Shown: positions 41,591 to 51,805 of the stretch, piece after piece
How the letters are laid out: each line of letters begins with the position of its first letter
How positions within the stretch are numbered: position 1 is the stretch's first letter
NCBI GenBank assembly: GCA_026122225.1
Contig: JANEZZ010001412.1
Location: 806,001 to 870,000, forward strand
Source of the DNA: Heloderma charlesbogerti
Lineage: Eukaryota > Chordata > Lepidosauria > Squamata > Helodermatidae
DNA: 64,000 nt
Reading direction: 5' to 3'
Notes under the pieces: model-generated
Databases searched by the model: none
What the model was told of the DNA's origin: nothing
What the model saw: only the letters and a program-made list of their open reading frames with translations
Translations under genes and position numbers: made by a program

Positions 41591-42440
41591 GGGCTGGATG
41601 TGCACATGCTGGTCTGATCTAGGAAGCTAAGCAGGGTTAGGGATGGCAGAGAATTCCACCATGGATCTCGGTGAGGCCGAATGCCAGTGCATTTGGCCCC
41701 CTGAAATCTGTGGCGGAATGGCCTGCCACCCCCCCGCCCCCCGCGGATCCCCCCCGGGACGAGATTTACCTGGGGCGGATCTTCCAGGCGGTGGCGGCTC
41801 TGGTGGCAGCGGCTGCGGCAGCTGGTCTTCCGACCAGCTGCCGCCGCCGCCAATTGCAGTCTTGTCGGGGTTTTTTTTTTTTTTTTACAAGACGTGATAG
41901 GCTACGTAAAGACTTATGTAGCCTATCACGTCTGGCTTAAAAAAAACAAAACACGTACAGCTGCCGCCATTTGCGTTCCTTATTTTTGGCCATCTTAGTC
42001 TACGTAAATATTTACATAGACTAAGATGGCAAAAATAAGGAATGCAAATGGCGGCGGCCATAGCTGCCGCCATTTGCATATGCACGTTTTGTTTTGTTTT
42101 AAAGCCAGACGTGATAGGCTACGTAAGTATTTACGTAGCCTATCACGGCTGACTACAGGGACACAAACGGCGGCAGCTACAGCCGCCGCCATTTGCGTCC
42201 CTGCTAGCCAGCAGCCAGATGTCCAGCTTCTGGCAGAGCCAGCTGGAAGCTCTGTGGAATCCCCGCAGAGTGGAGCTGGCCAGCCAGGATTCCAGGGGAG
42301 GGACAGAGCACCTCCCCCCTCAGCGGAACCCAGCGGAGCCAGGTAAGGGGAGTTTCATACATCCCTAAATTGGCCCTGGTCAGTAGTTGTATGGGTGACC
42401 ACCTGGGAATCAGGCTTCCTGCATTGAGCAGGGGGTTGTT
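41591..42440 (+). mobile_element. 5S-rRNA-derived SINE, interrupted by the hAT-like copy 3
   Basis: The left part ends in CTGATCTAGGAAGCTAAGCAGGGT, matching the 5S rRNA box A region. The right part (from 42368) has CCCTGGTCAGTAGTTGTATGGG, GTGACCACCTGGGAAT, matching the box C region (family usually GGATGGGAGACCGCCTGGGAAT). After it comes CTTCCTGCATTGAGCAGGGGGTTG, as in the 3' end of CR1. A 5S head plus a CR1-like tail suggests a SINE copied by CR1. It is not a working 5S gene. Confidence 0.7.
41638..42367. mobile_element. hAT-like element, TAGGGATG family, copy 3 (730 bp, inverted)
   Basis: Ends TAGGGATG and CATCCCTA. It matches copy 2 in reverse: its left end (AGAATTCCACC, ATCTCGGTGAGGC, AGTGCATT) is the complement of the copy-2 right end. 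It has GATAGGCTACGTAA palindromes at 41897-41932 and 42113-42146, a GTAAATATTTACATAGAC palindrome at 42004-42022, and octamer plus GGCGGC words at 42042-42058 and, in reverse, at 42066-42079. Outward donor-like sites are at 41766-41771 (complement) and 42341-42347. No target duplication is recognisable (AGCAGGGT and AATTGGCC). Confidence 0.85.
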
Positions 42441-42805
42441 CTACCCCTTCAAATGAGACTAAGTTTTACCCCCTTCAGCTTTTTTTTTTTTTTTTCTAAT
42501 TCAGGCATGACTTCGAAGATTCAAAAATTCGAAGATTTGCTTCAAATCTTTGCTTGAATCTTCGAAGAAACCTAAATAAAGAAAATTTGATCCTGTATGA
42601 TTTACCTGCATGTCCATGCAGACTTAATGCAACACAAATAACCCTGTATGCAGCTCCTGATGCTGATTTCAGGGAGCCAGCCATGGGAACTCTGTGGACA
42701 GAACTCTGGGGCAGCTAATGGGGATGATAGGTCCTGCTTGATGAATGCCATATATATAATTTAAGTTAATACCACAGATCAAAGGTCAACATTTTCACTA
42801 ACAGA
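42441..42805. other. No recognised feature
   Basis: A T run at 42479-42495 and a TTCGAAGATTC-rich part (42510-42566) that is locally palindromic; otherwise nothing that I can name. Confidence 0.4.
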
Positions 42806-43340
42806 GGGCCAAACCGGATGTGATGCAAAACGCATCACTTGCAGTTACATGATAGCAGGTGCAGGATCCTCCCATCAGGATTGGACCTATAGGGGGCAGC
42901 AGTGCCCTTTCCTCACCTGCCATGGTCCTGAAAAAGGTCCCACCCCAGGCTGCACTGGGGCCAATGGGAGCTCCTCACCTCCAGGTTTTGGGGGTCGTCA
43001 TCAGGACCATGGCAAATAAAGAAAGGGTTACCCCCCCAGCTGTAAATCACACACACACACACACGCGCGCACCTGTATCTAGTGGTAGGCTAGGGGGTGA
43101 TTGCCCCTCATAAATTTTATCTGCCCCCTAATTTTTTTTACAAACAAATACTTAAAGAACAGTTTAGAATTAGGTATTTAAAAGGCCTGCAAATGAGATA
43201 AACTGCCCCCTACTTTTTGGGCACCCCCTAACTTTTAGGGTGATACAGGCCTGTCCACATACCATCTGGTGTTTTGTTTTGTTTTAATCCAGCAAATACA
43301 ACTGCAAGTGACACCTTTAGTATCACATCTAGTTTGGCCC
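42806..43340. mobile_element. Non-autonomous DNA element with GGGCCAAAC ends
   Basis: GGGCCAAACCGGATGTGAT at the left and ATCACATCTAGTTTGGCCC at the right are inverted repeats (17 of 19 pair). An inner part has GCATCACTTGCAGTT, and its complement AACTGCAAGTGACACC lies at 43300. A CA/CG microsatellite (43050-43071) and a second small insert (about 43072-43245) enlarge it. No transposase. Confidence 0.65.
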
Positions 43341-43589
43341 ATAGATAATTCCACAGTAGTAAAAATTAACTCCAGGATTCACAGACCTGCATCTGTTCTG
43401 TGTCACTATTCAGCCATTCTCCTATCATGTAAGCTTTACATATGAGGAGGGGGAGTGGTGAAGAACATGTGAGCCCCACCCCACCTTTGCAGTTCTCATC
43501 TGCAGAGTTGAGCCTCTTTGATTCATGGAGGTTCTCGTCAAGGTTTTAGAATCCTTATTTTACAGGGTTCTAACATTTTGGAGAGCGCC
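43341..43589. other. No recognised feature
   Basis: Nothing recognised in this interval. Confidence 0.4.
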
Positions 43590-44165
43590 TCCATTTATTT
43601 ATTTATTGTATTTATTATTTATTTATTTAAAAGATTTGTATCCCACCTTATATCATTAGGATCTCAGGGTGGAATACAGTTAAAATCAATTTAAACAGTG
43701 TAAACCAATAATGTAAATAGCTAAAAACATATTAAATCATTAAGCTAGATAATGCCAATTTAAAATCTAAAACAATAAAACAGTTAAAACAGTGTACAAA
43801 CTCAGGGAATCCAATTCTCCCTCAAAGGCTTTGGTAAAAATCCATGTTTTAATGGTGCCAAAATGGAACCAGTGTCTATGCCAATCGGGCCTCCAAGGGG
43901 AGGGCATCCCACAACTGGGGTGCCACAGCAGAGAAGGCCCTCTCCTATGTCCCATCATAATGTATGTCTCACACTGGTGGGACACAGAGGAGGGCTCCTC
44001 CAACAGATCTCAATCCTCAGGCAGGCATATATAGGGGGAGGCACTCCCTCAAATATCGAGGTCCCAAGCCTCCATAAGTAGAGGAGGTTGTTCTCTGCAG
44101 ACTGTCTCCCTTCCTGAGTTGAGGACATAGAACAGTGTGGGTGGACAAGACCTAGATTGCTGATC
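43590..44165 (-). pseudogene. L2-clade LINE 3' region
   Basis: TTTATTTATTTAAAAGATTTGTATCCCACC leads into an A-rich tail and then GGTGCCACAGCAGAGAAGGCCCTCTCC, the same order as at 54455-54830 and 58385-58640. Minus-strand coding parts are too decayed to assign motifs. Confidence 0.6.
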
Positions 44166-45889
44166 CCCATTTCCCCTCCTCATGTGTAGAGCTTACACAT
44201 CAGGAGAATAGCCGCACAAGGCTACTGTCTCTGCCAATTCCTGGGGGCAAACAGTTTTATAAAGATGCTGCTGTAGGGTAATTGCAGCTCTCTCAAACAC
44301 TGCTATTAATATGAGATTCTGGATCTAGTGTGTGGCACCAAATAAAGTATTAACCCTAGCCCAACAGCTGTTTTCTAGGTTTGTGTGCTGTAATGAGGTC
44401 TCTGTTTTAGAGTAGTTTCCATCAGGAAATGTTTTCTGTAGTTCTTAAAAAAAAGATGGGGGGAAGACTTAATTTCTCATGCATTTATTTCTAGGTCACT
44501 AAGATTTACAATCTATCAAGATCCATCATAGCCTATTTCACTTTGTCTAAATATCCCTTCCCAGAAATGGATCTTATCCAAATGAGAATTGTGCCTACAT
44601 TTTGTTTTGTACAGTGAAGGCTAATTTTGATAAAAGCATAGAATATTTTTGAGTTATTTTTGTGTTTATACAAACTAACAGCATCAGCAACAGAATGCAA
44701 GGAAGAATTTGCTGACTCCATAGAAAAATCTAATGGGAGAAGCCAGAGAACTAGGTATTAAGGATCTGGGATTGTTACTGTAACAAAGTTGATCCCTTAG
44801 GAAAAACTCTGAAAAGAAGTACAATAATTGTAGCTTGGTTTATAAGTTCTAAAACATGGCAGATTTTATTATTTAAGACATTTTATTGGAGTAAATCCCC
44901 CCCCCTGCCACTGCCCATAATTCTGTAGCATGTTGGTGTGCATCACCTTAGAAGAATTATTTAAAGCCCTGTTTAAAACATGGTTACGGAGAGGTAAATC
45001 CCACTAAATTAAATGGGACAGTGGTATGAATGCTTAAATTATAGCCTTAGAAACATGTTTTAATAGTGGGTTGGATCCAGATTTAGGTGCATAGAACTGG
45101 ACTGGCAGAAGCAGACTTTCCCACCCCCTCTTCTGCATTGCAGCCCCTTAAGCCTTCTGGAAATGATACACAGAGAGTCAGGGGACCCTGCTGGATTGGG
45201 TGAACTGTGGTGCAGTGAGGGCGATTCCTGAATATCAGGCAGAGGCACTTTCTGTGAATGGAGCTCTTCTGGAGCCTGTCGCCTGTCCAGTATTTAGACT
45301 TCTTATATCATGCCTAGAACTCAATGCATTGTTATTCTTTTCCCACTATACAATTACATTTGCAGTTACAATGTGAATAGAATTAAGTAGACTGTGGCTG
45401 TTTGAAAGGGTCCAGGGATGCACCAGGGTTCCCTCCTGCACTGGACCTCTTCAGACAAGTTGTTTCATTGCATTCCTGCTACATGGGAGTTGAGCTGTGC
45501 AAGTGTTCCCCCCACAGAATACACTAAACCGGGGGAGGAGGGATTGGGGACATTTACCTGGAAGAAAGTCCTATTGAACATAATGAAAGTTATTCATGAG
45601 TAAACATGGATAGGATTTTGCTATTGCACATCCAAATTCTCTCAACAGTTAATGAGCTTTTCCTTAGGCTTTTTAAAACCCTAATTCAAGGTATATTGAG
45701 TCTGAGAACTTTAATTAGTGAGTTTCCTTTTCCTCTTAATTAGTGATCTTGTTGTATTGTTATGTGTTGTATTATAAGGTTTATTCTCCCTTTTTGTTGC
45801 TTGTACTTTTAGTAGATTTTTTCAGAATATAATTCCATAAGGAAGAAAGAAAAGTGTTTTAGTTTGTTTAAGTATCTATTTAGATAATT
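44166..45889. other. No gene; small repeats only
   Basis: 45070-45250 begins GGTTGGATCCAGATTTAGGTG, a repeat start also seen at 52505. 45540-45625 is an old GTAAGTCCCATTG-type fragment. 44370-44760 is AT-rich and looks unique. No exon-like frame. Confidence 0.4.
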
Positions 45890-46810
45890 AATTAATTACA
45901 TTTCTATACCACTCTATAGTTGAAGCTCTCTGAGTGGTTCACAACAATTTAAACCATACAATGCAACATGATAAAATATAATAAAAATGCTTAAAAGTTT
46001 AAAACTACAGTATAAAATAAAAACCAAAACCAAAATAAAACCTAGCAGAAGTGAAGATTTAAAATAGAACCAGTGTGGTATAGTGGTTGGAGTGCTGGAC
46101 TAAAACTTGGGAGATCTGAGTTCTAGTCCCCACTCAGCCATGGAGCTCACTGGGTGACTTTGGGCCAGTAACTGATTCTCAGCCTAACCTACCTTATAGG
46201 GTTGTTGTGAAGACAAAATGGAGAGGAAGAAGACCATGTTTGCTGCCTTGTGTTCCTTGCAAGAGGGAAAAAGACAGGAAATAAACAAACCAACAAACCA
46301 GTAACAGATTTAAAGCAGAAACTGAAAGACTGAAATGCCTGGGAAATTAAGAAGGTCTTTCCCTAGTGCTGAAAAGAGCACTACATAGATGCCAGGTGGG
46401 CCTCTCTGCAGAGCTCATTCCACAGTTATGATGCCACTGCAGAAAAGTCCATCTTCTTATTAGCCACCCACCTCACTTCATCTGGTGGGGGCTCCCAGAG
46501 AAGGACTGCTGAAGAGGCTTTTAGGGTCCGGGCAAGTATTTATGCCCTAAACCATTTAGAGCCTTGAATGTTAACACTAGCACATTGAATCAGGCTTGGA
46601 AATGGACCAGCAGACAGTGCAGATGGAAAAGCACTGGCCTAATAAGGCCATGTTGGCCAGTCCCCATTAACAATCTCACTGCCTTATTTTAGACAAGCTG
46701 AAGTGTCTGGATCTTTTCAAAAGCAAAACATATAACACATTGGAGTAATCCAGATGAGGGGTTACCAGAGCATGGATAACTGTAGCTAGGCTATCTGTCT
46801 ATAACATTGC
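45890..46810 (-). pseudogene. L2-clade LINE 3' region, same subfamily as 54455
   Basis: TTACATTTCTATACCACTCTATAGTTGAAGC and AAATAAAACCTAGCAGAAG match 54475-54610 closely; the part after the SINE has CTCATTCCACAG, then TAGCCACCCACCTCACTTC as in the other copy. Frames are broken. Confidence 0.7.
46067..46300 (+). mobile_element. tRNA-derived SINE inserted in an L2 copy
   Basis: It has a polymerase III A-box-like part (TATAGTGGTTGGAGTGCTGG) and a B-box-like part (GAGTTCTAGTCCCC), then GCCATGGAGCTCACTGGGTGAC, GGGTTGTTGTGAAGAC and a weak A-rich end. The empty site is seen in the related L2 at about 54618-54640 (GATTTAAAATACAGTAACAG). This SINE type is common in squamates. Confidence 0.8.
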
Positions 46811-46852
46811 TGAACCATCTGGGGCTAAAAATGTTACATTTCTGTGTTATTC

Positions 46853-46975
46853 TTTAGCCCAGCCTTCCTCAACATGCCCCCCTCCAGATGTGTTGGATTA
46901 CAACTCCATCATCCCAGGGATTGTTGTCCAGCACATCTGGAGGGCACCAGAATGGGGAAGGCTGCCCTAGCCTGG
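46853..46975. repeat. Palindromic CCAGATGTGTTGGA repeat
   Basis: AGCCTTCCTCAACATGCCCCCCTCCAGATGTG at the left is complementary to CACATCTGGAGGGCACCAGAATGGGGAAGGCT at the right. The loop is GATTACAACTCC...GGGATTGTTGTCC. No coding capacity. Confidence 0.75.
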
Positions 46976-47300
46976 CTGTCCTTGCCCAATTTTTTTTATT
47001 ATGTTCATGCTGTTCATTTGCAACAGGGGAGTCCTTGTTCCCTGATTTCAGCTTCAGTCCTAGAATAATGTGCCATACCATAGCATCTTGCTTATTGTTG
47101 AACCACTTGAGAGAAATGGCTCTTTGCGGTAGTTGCTTAGAACTAGGATTTCACAAAGTGTGATGAATGGTAAAACTCTTGACAAATGGTAAAAAGATGA
47201 AGCAATAGTACAAGAGAAGTGGGCTCACTTCTAAATGCAATAAACAACACAGCATTGTTTAATGGGAACATTTAGGATATGGGAAGAGTTTATGTGGCAC

Positions 47301-47581
47301 TAGGAATGTCAGAGAAATCCGCAACAGATTCAAATGAGATTGGATTTCTGTGAATCTGAACTGCTGATTCTGCACCACACTGGCTTTGCCCAAGACTTGC
47401 AGACTGGGTTTTTTACTTGGGGTGGGTGGGGGAGGGGATTTGTGCAAATGCACATTAGCAAATGAACAAAATTCTTGTGCAAAAAGTCCTATTCCGTCAA
47501 TGAGCAGATGACAGAATGAAAGACGCCCCACAATCTGAGAAGCACAGAAGGAACGGATTTAACTAAATTTGTACATCCCTA
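47301..47581. mobile_element. hAT-like element, TAGGGATG family (281 bp)
   Basis: Ends TAGGAATG and CATCCCTA. Flanks TGTGGCAC (47293-47300) and TGTGGCTC (47582-47589) agree at seven of eight positions. The interior has GATTTGTGCAAATGCACATTAGC, shared with the element at 23876-24234. Confidence 0.8.
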
Positions 47582-47589
47582 TGTGGCTC

Positions 47590-48879
47590 CTACAGTCCAT
47601 CTGCAGGTAGTGGTAAGAACTATCTTGGATTGCTACAAAAATGATTTGCAGCACCTCCTCAATATTTGGAGCAGCTTCTTTCCTTTGAGAATGAAGAACA
47701 ATGTTGACTTACTTCAATGCACTGAATTAAAATATGGACAGTGAGATTTATCATATTTCATTTTCAAATGACAAGGATTTCTCTTATTGATGAAAAGCAC
47801 ATTTTCTAAAGCATCTGCTTTTACCATGATTTATAATTTTACAACAACCGTATCTCATCCAATAAATTCAGGGGCTTCATTCCAGGAATATAAAAAGATA
47901 GTGCAAGCGAATACAAATGACAGTTATTCTAGAAAATTATCATGCATTTGACTAGGAAAAAGAGGCGCATGGCAACTGTATAGAGCAGGAGGTGCCAATG
48001 CAGACATCTTTTTTGGACCCTGCCAAAAAGCCCTCCCCCTTAAAAAAATGAAAACATTTTCTTACCGGAAGCTTGGATCACTGCAAAATAGGTTTCTGTT
48101 GGTGCTGAAAAAACTGTGGGTTCAAAAGTGTTGTGTAGCATGTTGGGACTCAGACCGCTTGGACTCAGTTTAGGGGACAGGGTATTTGTCTTTTCCCATG
48201 CCTCCCATAGCAGCCATTTTGTGGTGGTGTCCAGAACAGCTTCTCAAATTGCCAAATGCACACATAGCCTCCAAATGGTTATTTACTCCTAGTACAGATT
48301 TTCTGTAGTGTGCGTGTGTGTGTTGGGGGGGGGGGAGACATTTTGGATGGCTTTCCCATTTGTATCTGCTTCTCCCCTCTCTCCTGCTTTTTAGTCCAGG
48401 TTCTACCTTTCCTGCATTCTTTAACATAAGAAGGGCACAATCCTATGGGATGCGTCCTGGAGTACTTGAAAGCCTCTGAACATGGAGGCTTACAAGTATC
48501 CAATGCAGAGAGGGAGGGGTCTCTCACCTCCCGCTCCCCGTTCTGCATTTTAGCTAGATGGTCGCTTTTGTCCATCTAGTGGAAGCTTTGAGGGAAGGGG
48601 GGAAGGAGGCTAGGGCGGCCATAGGATTTCCCATATGGCTGCTACCTTAGTCTCCTCCCCACCCCCAGGAACACCCTCTTTTCCCCATCTCCATGCTACG
48701 TTTTCCTAGTGCGAGAGGTGGCCAGCACAGTTCTCTCCACACTGGCTATGAGGGAGGGGGAGGGGAGTGTGGTTTCCTGGTTCCCAGTTTGAAGCCCTGT
48801 CTCTGAGCTTGGAGCCAGCAAACCAAAATATCCCATGTCCCCCAAGCGCTGTCTAGGGGACAAAGGATTGCTCTCGAAG
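47590..48879. other. No gene recognised
   Basis: 47600-47900 is AT-rich and looks unique. 48430-48640 has ACAATCCTATGGGATGCG and GGAGGCTTACAAG, an old repeat that also occurs near 52615-53010. GT and G runs lie at 48307-48335. Confidence 0.4.
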
Positions 48880-49450
48880 CTGCCTTATACTGAATCAGAC
48901 CACTGGTCCATCTAGCTCAGTATTGTTTGCACTGACTGGCAAAGACTCAAGGTTTCAGACAGGAGTCCTGGGGATGGGGAGAGATTTATTTGGTTCTCAC
49001 CACACATGTAATTTTGCATTTTCAATACACGAACCAAAACTCAGTTATATCCATCAAAAATTGCACTTCTCCAAATACATTTTCAATACATTTCTCCAAT
49101 CAACACTTGTGTATATTAGGGAAACTTGTGAAGACAAATGTGTATATTACTGAAAACAAAATTTACAAATGCATTATATTAGGAAATCTGCTTGCAAAAA
49201 AATGAGTATACTCGGCAAAGCACGTGTATTAGGAAAAATGCACACAAAAATGTGTGTAATTTTTCATGCAAAGCTCTTTTTTTCATTTCTTTTTAAAATT
49301 CTGAACTTTGAGGATGAACCAAACTTAAGATTGGAAAAATGAGAAATGGGGAGAAACTGATATTGACAGATTTGTCCATTCCTAGTTTCTTAGCCCTACC
49401 TGGAAATACCTGGGACTGAACCCAGGATCTTTTGCAGGCAAAGCATCTGT
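48880..49450. repeat. Old amniote repeat interrupted by a hAT-like element
   Basis: The left part has GCTGCCTTATACTGAATCAGACC, GGTCCATCTAGCTCAGTATTG and CAGACAGGAGTCC. The right part (49393-49450) has AGCCCTACCTGGAAATACC, GGGACTGAACCCAGGATCTT and GCAAAGCATCTG. Together these form a repeat that I know from reptiles and birds but cannot name. Confidence 0.55.
48969..49384. mobile_element. hAT-like element, TAGGGATG family, diverged (416 bp)
   Basis: Left end TGGGGATGG and right end CCATTCCTA resemble the family ends; AGATTT and AAATCT-like words follow at both ends. The interior is AT-rich with repeated GTGTATATTA words. The flanks do not show an 8-bp match. Confidence 0.5.
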
Positions 49451-51057
49451 AGGCCTTTATTTGTTGATTCCATTTTTACCATTTATCTTGATTAAAGCCT
49501 TCTTATTTATTTTAGTTATCAAACTATGTATTTATTACTATTTGCAACCCAGTCCTTAGTTTTTAAATTATGCAACAAAAATATACGCTTTGAAAGAAAA
49601 TTCCTGCCTGCACAGACACAGCCTGCATGTCTTTTTGTGCCCTGGATCTTTTACAATATGCAATTATCAACACCTAGTTTAGAGACTTTTCTCTCACTTC
49701 TATTCACTTCCTGCCCTTCCTTCTGCCGCTATTCACTGGGAGAATGTTAGAGCATCTAACATTGTGCCGAAAAAGTTAGCTAGGCCATTGATCTGCAGAG
49801 TTAATTCCTTTCTCTCCCCCCCGCCCCCGCCCCCAGTTTCTGCTATTTTTGTTTATACTCTTTGCCTTGCATTTCCCATAAATTTTTTCACATGACATAT
49901 GATACTGTCAAGTTGAAAATAAAGGCAAAAATAGAAATATGACAACTAGCTTTTAAAAAACAATAAAAAATAAACTCAAATGGATAATTTATAAAGTTGA
50001 GATGCGGCCTTTGAATAAATAACCTTTTTTTGAGTAAGGACATTTCAAAGCAGAAGTGCATTATCCAATTTTGCTTTCCTGCTGAAGTGTAGATGTGTGT
50101 GTTGATAAGAGCCTTCCATAAAGAATCCTTTATACCAATGGCAGACCGTCTTGCTTGGAAGAGCAAGTCTCCACAATGAATAATATACTGCATTTTATTC
50201 AGGTCTCACTTCATTACATGGATCAGATTGCTAGCTCCTGATCCCATCAAACACACTGTTGCCTACCATCCAAATCACAGGCCTTTTAGTAATGTGAAAA
50301 TGCAAGTCAGTTTCCAGCTCTCTTTGGAATCAACAGAAAGGCTAATGATGCTCAGAAGAGTAATTTATGGTGGTAATTCTCATCTCGGGTATCCTTTACC
50401 ATGGATTTTTTTAATAGACAAAACACATTGTGCAATCACTTAAATTACCTTACTTTTTAATCATTGTGTACCTAAGTGTCTAAATCATTAAAGGTTTGTT
50501 AACTTCAAAGTCAGAGGGAGTTCTTAACATTGTTTCTGTGTACATAGGGAGGAAAGCACACAGGAGACAATGATTGGGGGGAAATGCAGAAACTTAAAAT
50601 GGTGCAATGGGATTCCTTCTCAAGTGCTTCTAATAAATTCAATTTTCTATTAATCCATAAATTATTTGGGGTACAGAGCTGGGAATTTGTGATGCATTGG
50701 TTCTGAGAACATGGAATTTTGCTGTTTGCACTAGCACATCTAGGCGTGGCCATCACAATGCATGTAAAATGGAGCTGCCACGGCACCCCACCTCAAACTT
50801 TCCTTGGCCCTTTCATTTGGCTCTGCCCAGGGCTGCTGAACATGTCCTGTGCCTGCCATTCCTGCCATGAGTCGGCTCCCAACAGTACAAGGAATAGTTC
50901 TGTGGTTCAAGGACCAGGGAGATCAGTCTAGCAGGGGAACTGTCCAGCAGAAAGCACAGTGAGTTATATGTTGCTTCAGCAAGGGCTAGGCGCCAACTCG
51001 GCAGCTGCATAGCGAATGCTGATGCCCCACCCCTTCCTGGGTTGTTAGTAGGGCCCC
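49451..51057. other. No gene recognised
   Basis: 50170-50500 is a long non-repetitive, AT-rich stretch (for example TTTAGTAATGTGAAAATGC, TAATTTATGGTGGTAATTC) that could be a conserved non-coding element. Open frames are short and without domains. Confidence 0.35.
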
Positions 51058-51068
51058 AATACAAAGCA

Positions 51069-51211
51069 ATGGATGATATTCTGGAGGTTCTGGAGGTGAC
51101 GGACTCGACCTTGGGGGAGCTGGGGGTGGCGACAGCCGACAGGAAGCTCTGGCGTGGGCTGGTCCATGAAGTTACGAAGAGTCGGAAGCGACTGACCGAA
51201 TAAACAACAAC
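51069..51211 (+). mobile_element. RTE LINE, extreme 5' truncation (143 bp)
   Basis: It matches the last 140 bases of the RTE copy at 29028-30237 (ATGGATGATATTCTGGAGG, GACGGACTCGACCTTGGGGGA, TACGAAGAGTCGGAAG, AATAAACAACAACAA). An 11-bp duplication AATACAAAGCA lies at 51058-51068 and 51212-51222. It has less of the stop-causing decay; the end of the protein frame is included. Confidence 0.9.
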
Positions 51212-51589
51212 AATACAAAGCATGCTTCCTCCACATGAGTAAAGCCCAAAGACAGCTGACGTGCAGCCAGACAAAAATTGAGTCGCCAGCTCTGGGCTTC
51301 CATCTGGACCTGTTGCCACCTTTGTTCATGGGCTCCTGAGGGTGAGCCTAGTGGACCTGAAGCAGGGAACTGGACCAGTCCAGGTGCTTAGGCTCCTCCA
51401 GTGCCACAGCCTCCTTGAATAGGACCCTGCTTCCAGTGGTGGTCTCAGAAAGGCTTCTCCTGATTCTCACAACCACTAGGACCGAGGATCCGCCTCCTCT
51501 TCCAAGTTCTCATCAGGTTCCTGGGCTGTCGTGCCAGGGAGGTGGTGGGGCTCAACAGGCCTGCAGCCCAAATTTGATCATTTGGTAGT

Positions 51590-51805
51590 TTCCTGGCTTT
51601 TGTATGGTTTCCCCCACCCTGCCCATTGAAATGCCTCTCCTAAGGCTTAGTTGTGGACAATAAGAGCTTTGAGCTAAAATATGCTGGTATTTTTGGCGCC
51701 ACCCTTTTGCATTTGGCCCCACCCACCCTAGGAATGCAGCCTCTGAGAGCTTCTCCAGACTTGAATTTGGCCCATGGGCTGAAAGAGGTTTGACACGCCT
51801 TCTCT
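51590..51805. repeat. DNA-type repeat, partner of 17690-17890
   Basis: AAATGCCTCTCCTAAGGCTTAGTT, AAGAGCTTTGAGC and AAAATATGCTGG match 17690-17890 in reverse. The end GGCCCATGGGCTGAAAGAGG, TTTGACACGCC is a hAT-type end. Confidence 0.5.

Noticed and set aside
41599..42430. Functional 5S rRNA gene
   Set aside because: Interrupted by 730 bases, with base changes in box C and a SINE-like tail.
46067..46300. tRNA gene
   Set aside because: Only the promoter-like boxes are kept; the rest is a SINE body and no cloverleaf can be formed.
48968..49392. 8-bp target duplication for the diverged hAT-like element
   Set aside because: AGGAGTCC and GTTTCTTA do not match, so the duplication is not claimed.
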